Shown: one piece after another, positions 19,752 to 28,805 of the stretch
Position numbering within the stretch: position 1 is the stretch's first letter
Layout: every line of letters starts with the position of its first letter
NCBI RefSeq assembly: GCF_018598175.1
Contig: NZ_JAHESE010000001.1
Location: 372,001-436,000 of the forward strand
Source: Dawidia cretensis
GTDB lineage: Bacteria; Bacteroidota; Bacteroidia; Cytophagales; Cyclobacteriaceae
DNA: 64,000 nucleotides
Direction of reading: 5' to 3'
Translations under genes and position numbers: made by a program
The notes under the pieces: model-generated
The model's database searches: none
Seen by the model: only the letters and a program-made list of their open reading frames with translations
Told to the model about the DNA's origin: nothing

Positions 19752-20597
19752 CTACTGGCCGACGCTTGCTTCCTTCTTAAAAAGTACCGCTGCCCACGAC
19801 TCACGCGCATCATCACGCACCGGACGTAGGCCATAACGGCCCGCCTCTTCGGCAATGTCGGCAATGTCGTGCGTGTAAAAGCCACTTAACAGCAGCAGGC
19901 CACCGGGCGCCAGGCAGCCCTGGTAATATTTAATTTCTTGGAGTAATACGTTTTTGTTGATATTGGCCAGAATGATGTCGAACGGCCCCTGCGGCTGCAA
20001 ATCCTCAAACTTACCCTGCTGAAGATGAATGCCCGTGCAACCGTTCACCTCGATATTCTCCTGACCGTTGATGACACTCCACTCGTCAATGTCGAATGCC
20101 TCCACCGAAGTCGCGCCTAGCTTACACGCCATAATCGACAGGATCGCCGTGCCACAGCCGGCGTCCATCACGCGCTTGTCGCGATGGTCCATGTCCAGCT
20201 GGCTCTTCACCATCAGGTACGTGGTCTGATGGTGGCCCGTGCCAAACGACATTTTGGGAGTAATGACAATCTCGTATGGATACGCCGCATCGGGTGCATG
20301 GAACGCTGCGCGTATAAGGCAACGGTTGTCGACGATAATGGGCTGATAGCTCTGTTCCCACTCTTCGTTCCAGTTACGCTTCTCGATCTTATCTTGTTCG
20401 AAAGTAAGCGGCGTCTGCGCGCCGTAGCGCGTCTTGATCTCTTCCAGTTTTTCTTTATCGTAATTCTCTAACGTAACATACGCCTCGAAACCAGTGTCGG
20501 TCTCGAGAAAAGAATCAAAGCCTGCCTCCGCCATCTCAGCCATGAGGATCTCCGAATATTCCGGAGCACAGGTCACCTGAAAGCGCGAGTAGTACAT
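19752..20597 (-). CDS. prmA: Ribosomal protein L11 methyltransferase
   Basis: PrmA trimethylates ribosomal protein L11 using S-adenosylmethionine. In this 281-residue protein the N-terminal substrate domain (MYYSRFQVTCAPEYSEILMAEM) precedes the methyltransferase fold with PKMSFGTGHHQTTYLM, VMDAGCGTAILSIMACKLGA (SAM motif I), EAFDIDEWSV, and the NPPY-like FDIILANINKNVLLQEI. These are the PrmA signatures. It lies 31 bases after tpiA and is probably transcribed from the tpiA promoter. Confidence 0.95.
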   Translation of the reverse strand: MYYSRFQVTCAPEYSEILMAEMAEAGFDSFLETDTGFEAYVTLENYDKEKLEEIKTRYGAQTPLTFEQDKIEKRNWNEEWEQSYQPIIVDNRCLIRAAFHAPDAAYPYEIVITPKMSFGTGHHQTTYLMVKSQLDMDHRDKRVMDAGCGTAILSIMACKLGATSVEAFDIDEWSVINGQENIEVNGCTGIHLQQGKFEDLQPQGPFDIILANINKNVLLQEIKYYQGCLAPGGLLLLSGFYTHDIADIAEEAGRYGLRPVRDDARESWAAVLFKKEASVGQ

Positions 20598-20628
20598 GCG
20601 TAACGAATGGAAATCGAATGAAAACTGC

Positions 20629-21390
20629 TTAAGCTCCTTTGATCACTTCCGTGAAGTCGCGCGACTTGAGAGATGCGCCACCTACAAGGCCACCGTCTAC
20701 ATCGGGACAGGAGAAAAGCTCTTTAGCGTTGGCAGCGTTTACGCTACCACCATATAAGATAATGATGGTATCGGCTACAGCCTGACCGTATTTGCTGGCC
20801 AGATGCGTGCGGATTACCGCGTGCATATCTTGTGCCTGTTGCGCAGAAGCTGTTTTACCGGTGCCGATAGCCCATACAGGCTCGTAAGCAACCACCACTT
20901 TCTTCAACGCGTCAGCATCGAGGTGGAACAGGCTTTCTTCTACTTGCTTCTTCACCAGCGCTTCATGCGTGTTCGCCTCGCGCACCTCCAGTGGCTCACC
21001 GCAGCAGAAGATAGGCGACAAACCGTGCTTCAACGCTACGTCCACTTTCTTCGCCAGCAACTTGCCGTCTTCGCCAAAGTATTGACGGCGCTCGCTATGA
21101 CCCAGGATAACATAGGGGATACCCATTGACTTGAGCATCGGTGCCGACACCTCGCCGGTATACGCACCCGACTCGTGCTCGCTACAGTTTTGTGCGCCTA
21201 CAAAAATACGTGTGTTGTTACCCAACTGATTTTTGATCGGCAGCAAATAGGGGAAGGGCACGCAAAAAATCACTTTCGCATCACCTTTAACTTCGTCTGC
21301 CACCATACCCGTTACCTCGGAAGCAAGAATGTTTGCTTCTTCAAGAGTCTTGTTCATTTTCCAGTTGCCGGCTACGATTTTCTGACGCAT
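20629..21390 (-). CDS. tpiA: Triosephosphate isomerase
   Basis: Glycolytic enzyme that interconverts dihydroxyacetone phosphate and glyceraldehyde-3-phosphate. The 253-residue TIM barrel has all active-site residues: Lys in VAGNWKMNKT, His in VILGHSERRQYFGE, and Glu in VAYEPVWAIGTGKTAS, plus the phosphate-binding ILYGGSVNAANAKELF. It is headed by a near-consensus promoter and followed by prmA. Confidence 0.98.
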   Translation of the reverse strand: MRQKIVAGNWKMNKTLEEANILASEVTGMVADEVKGDAKVIFCVPFPYLLPIKNQLGNNTRIFVGAQNCSEHESGAYTGEVSAPMLKSMGIPYVILGHSERRQYFGEDGKLLAKKVDVALKHGLSPIFCCGEPLEVREANTHEALVKKQVEESLFHLDADALKKVVVAYEPVWAIGTGKTASAQQAQDMHAVIRTHLASKYGQAVADTIIILYGGSVNAANAKELFSCPDVDGGLVGGASLKSRDFTEVIKGA

Positions 21391-21417
21391 AGTTCTGTAG
21401 ATTTAGATTTGAGGCCC

Positions 21418-21448
21418 CAAAGATATTTTTTTCCCCCTGTTTTCCCAA
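21418..21448 (-). promoter_or_regulatory. Promoter of tpiA
   Basis: Minus strand: TTGG (21445-21448), 19 bases, TATCTTTG (21418-21425), a perfect TAnnTTTG. The start codon is 28 bases downstream. Confidence 0.7.
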
Positions 21449-21452
21449 CCCT

Positions 21453-22460
21453 CTATTGAGGACGGTACCGCGACTCCTTGAAAAGCTGCTGAGCATCTTC
21501 CGTCGCCATAAGCTGCGGCAGGGTCTTGTCAGCGTGGGCTTTCATATAGCTGTTGACAATGCGCCAACCCACCCACTGGCCAATGCGGCCCGGGCATTTC
21601 TCACCCACCTGTACGGTGATCGGCCGTTCGCCGAGATAGTCCTTCTTCACCACGTAACTGGTTTCATACAGCACCTTGCTTTCAATAAACCGCGCCCAAA
21701 TCAGGTCCTCGTGCGCACGCGACCCATTGATCTCCGCTGGCGTGTACCAGATCAACGTGCTGTCGGGCAAACACGGCATCATGTGTTTGGCAAAATAAAA
21801 CGACTTACCGTAAGCAATCATGTCGGCCAGCACGGTCTTGTCTTGCAAAGAGGTTTTGTTAAACTGGTCGCTGATGCCAAACATCAACAGGCACGAAGGA
21901 ACAATATCGTCCGGATCGTATTTGCGCAGCAGGTAATCGTACGTTTTGGGCCGGTACTTGGCGCCCGCACCAAGGTAAAAGTCGAGGCTGACAAGAATGA
22001 GTGTATCCGACACAAGCAAGTCCGTATCGAGGCCCGAGATCAGCGTCTTGACCTTCGGCGCCTTAAAGCCAGGATAATAATATTGAATGTGTGCAAAGGC
22101 ATCTTCAAAACTTTTGCGTAACGCACTGCCATCGCCAAACACCCGCTTAACCTCGAGGGCCAGCGTATCCAGGTGTGGATTAGTGAACCGCGCGTACAGC
22201 TCATTGATAAAGACCGAGTCGTCGGGATACTCCGTGCGCCGGAACATATAATCGCGCACCAACGGCTCACGCGAGAGCAGCGCCACCAGCTCCTCCTTGC
22301 TTTTCACCTGCACCAGTGCATCTTGTAATTGATCGAACGTGATGGCCACACCTTCGCCCGCGAGATTGGGCTCAAAAACACAGCCTTCTTCGCGTTCCTT
22401 GTCACTACAACCACTCAAAAAAATCAAGGCGGCAAACAAGCCAATCAATGCGCTCCTCAT
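21453..22460 (-). CDS. gldB: Gliding motility lipoprotein GldB
   Basis: A 335-residue lipoprotein: signal and lipobox in MRSALIGLFAALIFLSGCSDKE (Cys18). GldB-type features are HIQYYYPGFKAPKVKTLISGL, LILVSLDFYLGAGAKYRP and the C-terminal RIGQWVGWRIVNSYMKAH. In Flavobacterium johnsoniae GldB is needed for gliding and for secretion by the type IX system; homologues also occur in non-gliding relatives. The fold is related to DUF2268-type zinc proteases, but I see no HExxH here, so peptidase activity is unlikely. It follows the DUF6702 gene by 37 bases on the same strand. Confidence 0.88.
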   Translation of the reverse strand: MRSALIGLFAALIFLSGCSDKEREEGCVFEPNLAGEGVAITFDQLQDALVQVKSKEELVALLSREPLVRDYMFRRTEYPDDSVFINELYARFTNPHLDTLALEVKRVFGDGSALRKSFEDAFAHIQYYYPGFKAPKVKTLISGLDTDLLVSDTLILVSLDFYLGAGAKYRPKTYDYLLRKYDPDDIVPSCLLMFGISDQFNKTSLQDKTVLADMIAYGKSFYFAKHMMPCLPDSTLIWYTPAEINGSRAHEDLIWARFIESKVLYETSYVVKKDYLGERPITVQVGEKCPGRIGQWVGWRIVNSYMKAHADKTLPQLMATEDAQQLFKESRYRPQ

Positions 22461-22497
22461 AATCCGTGTAAAATATTCAGTGTTATGCTACTGTCGT

Positions 22498-22989
22498 CTA
22501 AAAATCCAGTTGTCCGGTCGACTCGTCACCCGTCAGTCGCAGGCTCTTCACCTTGCCCTGCACCGTAACATGCACCAAATTGGACTGGTCGCGGTAAGTC
22601 TCCATAATGATGGAATTCGTTACCTGAATTTTATTCCACCGTTTCACCGGGCTTACCTCCACATAAAAAATAAACGCCTCGCCTTCCTTTTCGTGACCCA
22701 GGTATTTAACCTTCTGCGCCTTACCGTCAAGCTGAATTTTAAAATGCTCCGCCAGATACGGTCCCATCATCTCGTCCACCGTAATACCCTTCGGCACCGT
22801 AATGTCCAGCTCCGGCTGTTTAAGCCGGTTGCGCATAACCACCTCCAGGTCATCAACAAAAACCCGCATCATAATCTCCAGTGCCTTGTCCTTCTCATCA
22901 AACGCCACCTCCGTCACCGACACATGCAACGGATGCGCCATAACAACCAGCAGCACCCATTGAACAAAAGAAAGAACACTTGAAACCAT
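22498..22989 (-). CDS. DUF6702 family exported protein
   Basis: The 163-residue protein starts, in my reading, at MVSSVLSFVQWVLLVVMAHPLHVSVTEV, which gives a signal peptide ending at AHP; the longer frame adds an unlikely 31 residues. The body, with FDEKDKALEIMMRVFVDDLEVVMRNR, KIQLDGKAQKVKYLGHEKEGEAFIFYVEV and VTNSIIMETYRDQSNLVHVTVQGK, fits DUF6702. In this phylum such genes often sit beside HupE/UreJ-like permease and M1 peptidase genes, as here across the divergent promoter. Function unknown; a periplasmic partner of the permease is a fair guess. Confidence 0.8.
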   Translation of the reverse strand: MVSSVLSFVQWVLLVVMAHPLHVSVTEVAFDEKDKALEIMMRVFVDDLEVVMRNRLKQPELDITVPKGITVDEMMGPYLAEHFKIQLDGKAQKVKYLGHEKEGEAFIFYVEVSPVKRWNKIQVTNSIIMETYRDQSNLVHVTVQGKVKSLRLTGDESTGQLDF

Positions 22990-23067
22990 CCGCGCACTTT
23001 TTAAAAGGCCAAAAATAACGAATAAGAAACAAAAGGCCGGGAGGCAGATCGGCGATTGAAGAAGCCG

Positions 23068-23100
23068 ACCCGTTGTTGGCACGATGGGTTGACAACGGGT
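23068..23100. repeat. Inverted repeat ACCCGTTGT / ACAACGGGT
   Basis: Perfect 9-bp arms at 23068-23076 and 23092-23100 with a 15-base spacer, immediately upstream of the REP-like element. It may be part of the same mobile or regulatory unit. Confidence 0.6.
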
Positions 23101-23107
23101 GCTGGCG

Positions 23108-23181
23108 CAAGGTCTTCCGACCGAAGGGAGGGTGACTTGTGACCTGTCTAATGGCAGTCTTCAGACTGCCATCGAGGTCAC
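23108..23181. repeat. REP-like palindromic element, copy 1
   Basis: Contains two hairpins: CAAG-(bulge)-TC pairing with GACTTG around TTCCGACCGAAGGGA, and GGCAGTCT-TC-AGACTGCC (23153-23170) nested in an outer GTGACCT/AGGTCAC stem. Both cores recur almost unchanged at 48195-48260. Short, doubly palindromic, extragenic and repeated: the pattern of REP/BIME elements mobilised in other bacteria by TnpA-REP transposases. Confidence 0.7.
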
Positions 23182-23387
23182 GTCGTAACACAGAATAAGC
23201 CATAGCAAACCCATTCCAACCCCATCCAACACCTACCCCAAACCTATGGATTACCCGTATCAAACCCCTACCAAAGCCGTACTTCAGCTATCCCAGACAT
23301 ACATCACCCCATAGCAAGCCTCCATAAAAACCCTATTTCGCCCCCCATATTCAGGTAGCCGTGCTCCGTGCAATTCATCCGGACGAT

Positions 23388-23419
23388 GCACAATTCAAAC
23401 TTATCCCCTATAATTGTGC
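23388..23419. promoter_or_regulatory. Possible operator: GCACAATT inverted repeat
   Basis: GCACAATT (23388-23395) and AATTGTGC (23412-23419) form perfect 8-bp arms separated by 16 bases, ending 16 bases before the HupE-like start codon. GTGCAATT, a near copy, lies at 23368-23375. This could bind a repressor or form an RNA hairpin. Confidence 0.35.
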
Positions 23420-23435
23420 CCCTTTATCACAAACG

Positions 23436-24032
23436 ATGAGTGAGTTTAGAGTTTATTTCGAGATTGGCAGGGACCATATTTTGGACTACAAAGACGGCTA
23501 TGACCACATTTTGTTCGTCGTGTCCTTGTGTGCTTTGTATCTCATGCGCGACTGGCGCCAGATTCTTGTACTGGTAACAGCTTTTACGATCGGCCACTCC
23601 ATCACGCTGGCGCTGTCGGTGCTCGACATCGTCACGGTGAAACCCGAACTGATCGAATTTCTCATTCCACTTACCATCTTCATCACGGCGGTCTCGAACC
23701 TGTTCAAAGATGAAGAAAATCTAAGCACCGGCCCGCTGCAGCTAAACTACCTGTTTGCCGCAATCTTTGGCCTGGTTCATGGCCTTGGATTTTCAAACTA
23801 CCTGCGGGGCATCCTTGGCAAAGACGAGCGGATCGTATCCCAACTATTAGCCTTTAATCTGGGCTTGGAGGTTGGCCAGATAATTATCGTTGTCATCTTT
23901 CTGGTGGCCGCCTTTATTATGGTAGATTTATTTAGCGTGAACCGTCGCGATTGGAAAATGATAATTTCTTCGGCCATCGCCGGCATCGCGCTAATGCTCA
24001 TGAAAGAGAAAGCCTATTGGCTATTGGATTGA
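23436..24032 (+). CDS. HupE/UreJ_2 family integral membrane permease
   Basis: A 198-residue membrane protein; I start at MSEFRVYFEIGRDHILDYKDGYDHILF because the upstream extension is not membrane-like and lies in repeat sequence. About six hydrophobic helices are visible (for example ILFVVSLCALYLM, FLIPLTIFITAVSNLF, YLFAAIFGLVHGLGFSNYL). His-rich motifs DGYDHILF, TIGHSITLAL and VHGLGF are those of HupE/UreJ-type nickel or cobalt permeases. The metal is not evident from sequence: no urease or hydrogenase gene is in the window. It is followed 19 bases later by two zinc metallopeptidases, so the cluster could be metal-related. Confidence 0.85.
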   Translation: MSEFRVYFEIGRDHILDYKDGYDHILFVVSLCALYLMRDWRQILVLVTAFTIGHSITLALSVLDIVTVKPELIEFLIPLTIFITAVSNLFKDEENLSTGPLQLNYLFAAIFGLVHGLGFSNYLRGILGKDERIVSQLLAFNLGLEVGQIIIVVIFLVAAFIMVDLFSVNRRDWKMIISSAIAGIALMLMKEKAYWLLD

Positions 24033-24051
24033 CTAACTCAAAAAACCTAAT

Positions 24052-26277
24052 ATGACACGTATCCTAAGCTTGTCCTGCCTTGCCCTCCTGGTCCTAACAA
24101 GACTCCAGGCGCAGGACGCTCCCAAATGGAAAGGCAAGTTCGAGCAGCTGGACCAGCTCCTGCCAACCCCCAACGAATACCGCTCAGGCTCGGGTGCTCC
24201 CGGCCCCAAATACTGGCAACAAAAAGCCGACTACGTCATCAACGTCGAACTAAACGACGACAACCAAAGCGTAACCGGCAATGAAACCATTACCTACACC
24301 AACAACTCGCCCGACGCGTTGAAGTACCTGTGGCTGCAGCTCGACCAAAACAAACTGGCCGACGGCAACATGACGCAGAAGACAAAAGGTGGCACCATTA
24401 AAGACTCCGTCGATACCCGCACGGCGGCTGCAAACCTGGACCTCTATGAGTTCGATGGTGGCTTTAAGATCAAATCCGTAAAAGATGCTGCCGGCAAAAC
24501 ACTGCCGCACATGATCAATTATACCATGATGCGCATCGACCTGCCCCAGGCCCTCGCACCAGGTCAGAAATTTACCTTCTCCATTGACTGGGGCTACAAC
24601 ATCAACGACGGCATCCGCTTCCGCGAACGTACACAGTTTGAATACTTCCCCGAAGATGGCAACTACTCATATGTAATCGCCCAGTGGTACCCACGCATGT
24701 GCGTATACGACGACTACGAAGGCTGGCAAAACAAACAATTTCTCGGCCAGGGCGAGTTCGCGTTGACCTTCGGCGACTATAAAGTAAAGATCACCGTTCC
24801 TGCCGACCACATCGTAGGCGCTACGGGCCAGCTGAAAAACGCTGACGCGGTATTGAGCAAAGCCCAGCTGGAGCGCTGGCAAAAAGCCAAAACCACGTTC
24901 GACAAACCGGTAATCATTGCCACACAAGACGAAGCCGTACAACGCGAGAAGACCAAAGTAAAAGAGAAAAAGACGTGGGAATTCCACGCCGAGAACGTAC
25001 GCGATTTTGCCTTTGCTACCTCCCGTAAGTTCATCTGGGATGCCCAGGCCGTGAAGATCGGCAATTACACACCCCTGGCCATGTCGTTCTATCCAAAAGA
25101 AGGCAACCCCCTGTGGGAAAAAGAATCAACCAACGCCGTTAAAAATGCGCTGGAAGTATACTCCCGCATGACCATCGACTACCCGTACCCGGTCGCTATA
25201 TCGGTGCACGCCGCCGCCCAGGGCATGGAATACCCCATGATCTGCTTCAACTACGGCCGCCCGGCAAAAGACGGCACGTATAGCGCGGCCGTGCGCAAAG
25301 GCATGGTCGGTGTCGTGGTACACGAAGTGGGCCACAACTTCTTCCCGATGATCATCAACAACGACGAGCGCCAGACCACGTGGATGGACGAAGGTGTAAA
25401 CACCTTTGTGCAGCTTGTCACAGAGATCGAACGCTACCCCGACATCGACTTCGACCGCGGCAAACCCGCCGCCCTGGTGCCCTACATGAAAGGCGACCCC
25501 GGCAACATGCGTCCGCTGATGGTGAACTCCGAGCAGGTCATTCAGTTTGGTGCCGAACAATATGCAAAAGCCGGCACCGGCCTCTTCATGCTGCGCGAAA
25601 CCATCATGGGCCGCGAGCTCTTTGACAGAGCCTTTAAAGAATATGCACAACGCTGGGCCTTCAAACATCCCAAGCCGGCCGACTTCTTCCGCACACTGGA
25701 AGACGCTTCTGCCGTAGACCTCGACTGGTTCTGGAGAGGCTGGTTCTATTCAACAGACGTAGTAGACCAATCCATCGAGCAGGTGAAGTGGTTCAAAATG
25801 CGCAAGGACGAAGTCGACCCGGAAAAGAAAAACGTGAAGACCAGGCCCGGCGACCTGGCCCAGAACGAAGAGAAATATCAGAGCTTCAGCAGCGGCGCCG
25901 AGCCGTTCTCGCTCACCAACACCGACCCGCGCATGTATGGCGAATTCAGAAGTCAGATTGACGACAAGGCTGTCATGGCTAAACTGCAAGACAAAAACAT
26001 CTACGAGGTAAGCCTCCGCAACAAAGGTGGAATGGTAATGCCCGTGGTGATCGAGTGGACCTACAAAGACGGCTCGAAAGAGATCGAACGGCTGCCCGCC
26101 GAGATCTGGCGAACGAACGAAACGAAGGTGACCAAGGTGTTTGTGAAAGACAAAGAAGTGACAGGCATCGTACTCGATCCGCAAAAAGAACTCACGGACA
26201 TCAATACACAAGACAACGTGTTCCCCAAAACACAGACACCCTCGAAGTTTGAGGAGTTTAAAAAGAAGACCAAATAA
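24052..26277 (+). CDS. M1 family metallopeptidase (copy 1)
   Basis: A 741-residue exported peptidase: signal peptide MTRILSLSCLALLVLTRLQAQ, then the N-terminal saddle beta domain and the thermolysin-like catalytic domain. The exopeptidase motif GMEYPMICFNYG precedes the zinc site HEVGHNF (residues 424-428) with the distant Glu in MDEG (residue 447), exactly the HExxH-X18-E spacing. The C-terminal third is an extra beta-rich domain (VMPVVIEWTYKDGSKEIERLPAEIW) seen in many Bacteroidota M1 proteins. The likely location is periplasm or outer surface. It lies directly after the permease and before a close paralogue. Confidence 0.93.
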   Translation: MTRILSLSCLALLVLTRLQAQDAPKWKGKFEQLDQLLPTPNEYRSGSGAPGPKYWQQKADYVINVELNDDNQSVTGNETITYTNNSPDALKYLWLQLDQNKLADGNMTQKTKGGTIKDSVDTRTAAANLDLYEFDGGFKIKSVKDAAGKTLPHMINYTMMRIDLPQALAPGQKFTFSIDWGYNINDGIRFRERTQFEYFPEDGNYSYVIAQWYPRMCVYDDYEGWQNKQFLGQGEFALTFGDYKVKITVPADHIVGATGQLKNADAVLSKAQLERWQKAKTTFDKPVIIATQDEAVQREKTKVKEKKTWEFHAENVRDFAFATSRKFIWDAQAVKIGNYTPLAMSFYPKEGNPLWEKESTNAVKNALEVYSRMTIDYPYPVAISVHAAAQGMEYPMICFNYGRPAKDGTYSAAVRKGMVGVVVHEVGHNFFPMIINNDERQTTWMDEGVNTFVQLVTEIERYPDIDFDRGKPAALVPYMKGDPGNMRPLMVNSEQVIQFGAEQYAKAGTGLFMLRETIMGRELFDRAFKEYAQRWAFKHPKPADFFRTLEDASAVDLDWFWRGWFYSTDVVDQSIEQVKWFKMRKDEVDPEKKNVKTRPGDLAQNEEKYQSFSSGAEPFSLTNTDPRMYGEFRSQIDDKAVMAKLQDKNIYEVSLRNKGGMVMPVVIEWTYKDGSKEIERLPAEIWRTNETKVTKVFVKDKEVTGIVLDPQKELTDINTQDNVFPKTQTPSKFEEFKKKTK

Positions 26278-26292
26278 ATAAAGGTGGGAAAC

Positions 26293-28536
26293 ATGACCAC
26301 GCGTGTATTAACCGCGCTTGCCCTGCTATTGATAGTAGGCTACGCATCGGCTCAAAATCAGCCGGCCGGCTGGAAAGGCAAATTCGAGCAGCTGGATAAC
26401 CTGTTGCCGACACCGAACAGCTATCGTACAGGCTCCGGTGCCCCCGGCACCAGCTACTGGCAACAACAGGCAGACTACACCATTGACGTAGAAGTCAATG
26501 ACAAGACGCAATTGCTAACCGGCACGGAGACCATTACATATCACAACAACTCGCCCGAAGCGTTGGGCTTCCTGTGGCTGCAGCTCGACCAGAACATCCT
26601 GGCCGATAACAGCATCACAAATCAAACCCGCACCGGCGCGGTACGCGACTCCGTACCCGCAGGTTTCTTTTCGGGAATGGCCGGCGTAAAAACCTCCGAC
26701 TACAAAGGCGGCTATACCATTAAGTATATAAAAGACGCTGCTGGCAAGGCATTGCCCTACGTCGTCAACAATACCATGATGCGCGTAGACCTGCCTGCCC
26801 CCCTCAAAAGCGGTGAGAAGTATACGTTCTCCATCGCGTGGAGCTACACCGAATACAACCGCCAGATCTTTGGCGAGCGTGGCGGCTATGAATACTTTCC
26901 CGACGACGGCAACTACGTCTATACCTTTGCGCAGTGGTTCCCGCGCATGTGTGTGTTCGACGACTACGAAGGGTGGCAAAACAAACAGTTCCTCGGCCAG
27001 GGCGAGTTTGCCCTGGTCTTTGGTAACTACCGCGTCCGCATCACCGTACCGGCCGACCACATTGTAGGCGCCACCGGTACCATCCAGAACGCCCGCGAAG
27101 TGCTGACAAAAGATCAATTAGAGCGTTACGAACGTGCTAAGAAAACCTTCGACAAACCCGTCGTCATCGTAACACAAGAGGAGGCCACCCAAAAAGAAAA
27201 GACCCACTCCGAGAAAAAGGCCACCTGGGAATTTGCCGCAGAGAACGTTCGCGACTTCGCGTTTGCATCGTCCCGTAAATTCATTTGGGATGCCCAGGCC
27301 GTAAAGATCGGTGACAAAACGCCAATAGCGATGTCACTGTATCCCAAGGAAGGCAACCCGCTGTGGGGAAAAGAATCGACCAAAGCGATCAGGAACGCCC
27401 TGGAGCTATACTCCGAGCGCACCTTTAACTTCCCGTATCCGGTAGCCTATTCTGTACACGCAGCGAACCAGGGCATGGAGTATCCCATGATCTGCTTTAA
27501 CTACGGCCGCCCGAACAAAGACGGCACCTACTCCAAACAAAAGCTGGAAGGCATGGTAAGCGTGGTGGTACACGAAGTGGGCCACAACTTCTTCCCGATG
27601 ATCGTGAACTCAGACGAGCGTCAGTGGACCTGGATGGACGAAGGTCTCAACACCTTCCTGGAAAAAGAAACCATTCGCACCCGGTACCCCGATCTGTTCG
27701 AAAGCCACGGCACACCCAAAGGCATCGTTCCTTTTATGAAAGGCGAAAAGAGCCAAATGCGACCCATTATGGCGAACAGCGACGACCAGCGCCCGAGCGA
27801 ATTTGGCGCCAATGGCTATACCAAGCCTTCCGCCGCGTTGACCCTGCTCCGCGAAACCGTCATGGGCCCTGAGCTTTTCGACAAAGCCTTTAAGGAATAT
27901 GCCCAGCGCTGGGCCTTCAAACATCCCAAACCCGGCGACTTCTTCCGCTCGATGGAAGACGCCTCAGCAGTAGACCTCGACTGGTTCTGGAGAGGCTGGT
28001 TCTATTCCACCGACAACGTCGACCTTGCCGTGGACGATGTGAAGTGGTTCCGCGTAAAGAGCCTGCAAGTAGACCCGGAAAAGAAAACACCCCGCACAAA
28101 AAAGGGTGACCTCTCGACATCACAGCAGACAAACAATGGCACCGACTTCAGCGGCGGCCCGCAAGAGTTTACCATACTCAACACGGATCCCAAAGCCTAT
28201 GGCGAGTTCCGTGGCAACCTGAACGACGCCGACATCCGGAAGCAAGTAGACGGTAAGAACCTATACCAGGTCCGCCTCAGGAATGTAGGCGGCCTCGTGT
28301 CGCCCGTCGTAATCGAATGGACATTCAAGGACGGCTCGAAAGAGATCGAGCGCCTGCCGGCAGAAATTTGGCGCACCAACGAGAGTGAGGTAAGCAAGGT
28401 ATTTGTAAAAGAAAAGGAAGTAGTCAATATCTTACTTGACCCCAATGCAGAGTTGGCGGATGTAGAGACAGCCAATAACGTCTTCCCCAAAAGGACCGTC
28501 GAAAGTCGCTTCGACCAATTCAAAAAGAACAATTGA
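26293..28536 (+). CDS. M1 family metallopeptidase (copy 2, tandem paralogue)
   Basis: A 747-residue paralogue of the preceding peptidase; the start is the ATG at 26293, preceded by a purine-rich stretch (aaggtgggaa). Signal peptide MTTRVLTALALLLIVGYASAQ. Zinc site HEVGHNF (427-431) and MDEG are intact, as is GMEYPMICFNYGRP. Long blocks such as LGQGEFAL, EYAQRWAFKHPKPGDFFR and DLDWFWRGWFYSTD are shared with copy 1, but the region after DERQ differs (WTWMDEGLNTFLEKE against TTWMDEGVNTFVQLV), so specificity may have diverged. It starts 15 bases after copy 1. Confidence 0.93.
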   Translation: MTTRVLTALALLLIVGYASAQNQPAGWKGKFEQLDNLLPTPNSYRTGSGAPGTSYWQQQADYTIDVEVNDKTQLLTGTETITYHNNSPEALGFLWLQLDQNILADNSITNQTRTGAVRDSVPAGFFSGMAGVKTSDYKGGYTIKYIKDAAGKALPYVVNNTMMRVDLPAPLKSGEKYTFSIAWSYTEYNRQIFGERGGYEYFPDDGNYVYTFAQWFPRMCVFDDYEGWQNKQFLGQGEFALVFGNYRVRITVPADHIVGATGTIQNAREVLTKDQLERYERAKKTFDKPVVIVTQEEATQKEKTHSEKKATWEFAAENVRDFAFASSRKFIWDAQAVKIGDKTPIAMSLYPKEGNPLWGKESTKAIRNALELYSERTFNFPYPVAYSVHAANQGMEYPMICFNYGRPNKDGTYSKQKLEGMVSVVVHEVGHNFFPMIVNSDERQWTWMDEGLNTFLEKETIRTRYPDLFESHGTPKGIVPFMKGEKSQMRPIMANSDDQRPSEFGANGYTKPSAALTLLRETVMGPELFDKAFKEYAQRWAFKHPKPGDFFRSMEDASAVDLDWFWRGWFYSTDNVDLAVDDVKWFRVKSLQVDPEKKTPRTKKGDLSTSQQTNNGTDFSGGPQEFTILNTDPKAYGEFRGNLNDADIRKQVDGKNLYQVRLRNVGGLVSPVVIEWTFKDGSKEIERLPAEIWRTNESEVSKVFVKEKEVVNILLDPNAELADVETANNVFPKRTVESRFDQFKKNN

Positions 28537-28590
28537 CCAGGGCGGGTACTGTTCTCTCCACTATAGTATAGGGAGGGAACAGTGCCCTGG
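28537..28590 (+). terminator. Long hairpin after the M1 pair
   Basis: CCAGGGC (28537-28543) pairs with GCCCTGG (28584-28590) and, after a small bulge, ACTGTTC pairs with GAACAGT and CTCC with GGAG. No T-run follows, so it may act as an mRNA 3' stabiliser rather than an intrinsic terminator. Confidence 0.6.
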
Positions 28591-28658
28591 CCAAAAATTA
28601 GGTAACCCCTCCCCACGTGCACTTTAACGGATGTGGCGTTTATCCCACAACATTTTTG

Positions 28659-28689
28659 TTTGCCTTGTCGACCCTGCGTGTTATATTTA
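28659..28689 (+). promoter_or_regulatory. Promoter of the M23 peptidase gene
   Basis: TTTG (28659-28662), 19 bases, TATATTTA (28682-28689), one mismatch from the consensus. A second candidate, TTTG (28702-28705), 17 bases, TATTTTTT (28723-28730), lies just downstream and could give a second start. Confidence 0.6.
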
Positions 28690-28805
28690 CATCTTAGCGG
28701 TTTTGGTACACGAGCTCCATTCTATTTTTTGAACTGACTATCTTTACTGCTTCATTTTTTAAAAACCCCCCGTCACCCGTGGACGGCTTAAAACTTTTTA
28801 AGAAC

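Larger units (their letters stand above)
22990..23435. other. 446-base divergent intergenic region between DUF6702 and the HupE-like gene
   Basis: No credible gene. On the minus strand TATTTTTG (23010-23017) is a perfect -7 box for DUF6702. The rest contains a 9-bp hairpin (23068-23100), a REP-like palindromic repeat (23108-23181), a C-rich low-complexity tract (about 23215-23345) and a GCACAATT inverted repeat just before the HupE-like gene (23388-23419). Confidence 0.7.

Noticed and set aside
23361-23435. An upstream start for the HupE-like gene.
   Set aside because: The extra 25 residues run through the inverted repeat and do not look like a permease N-terminus.
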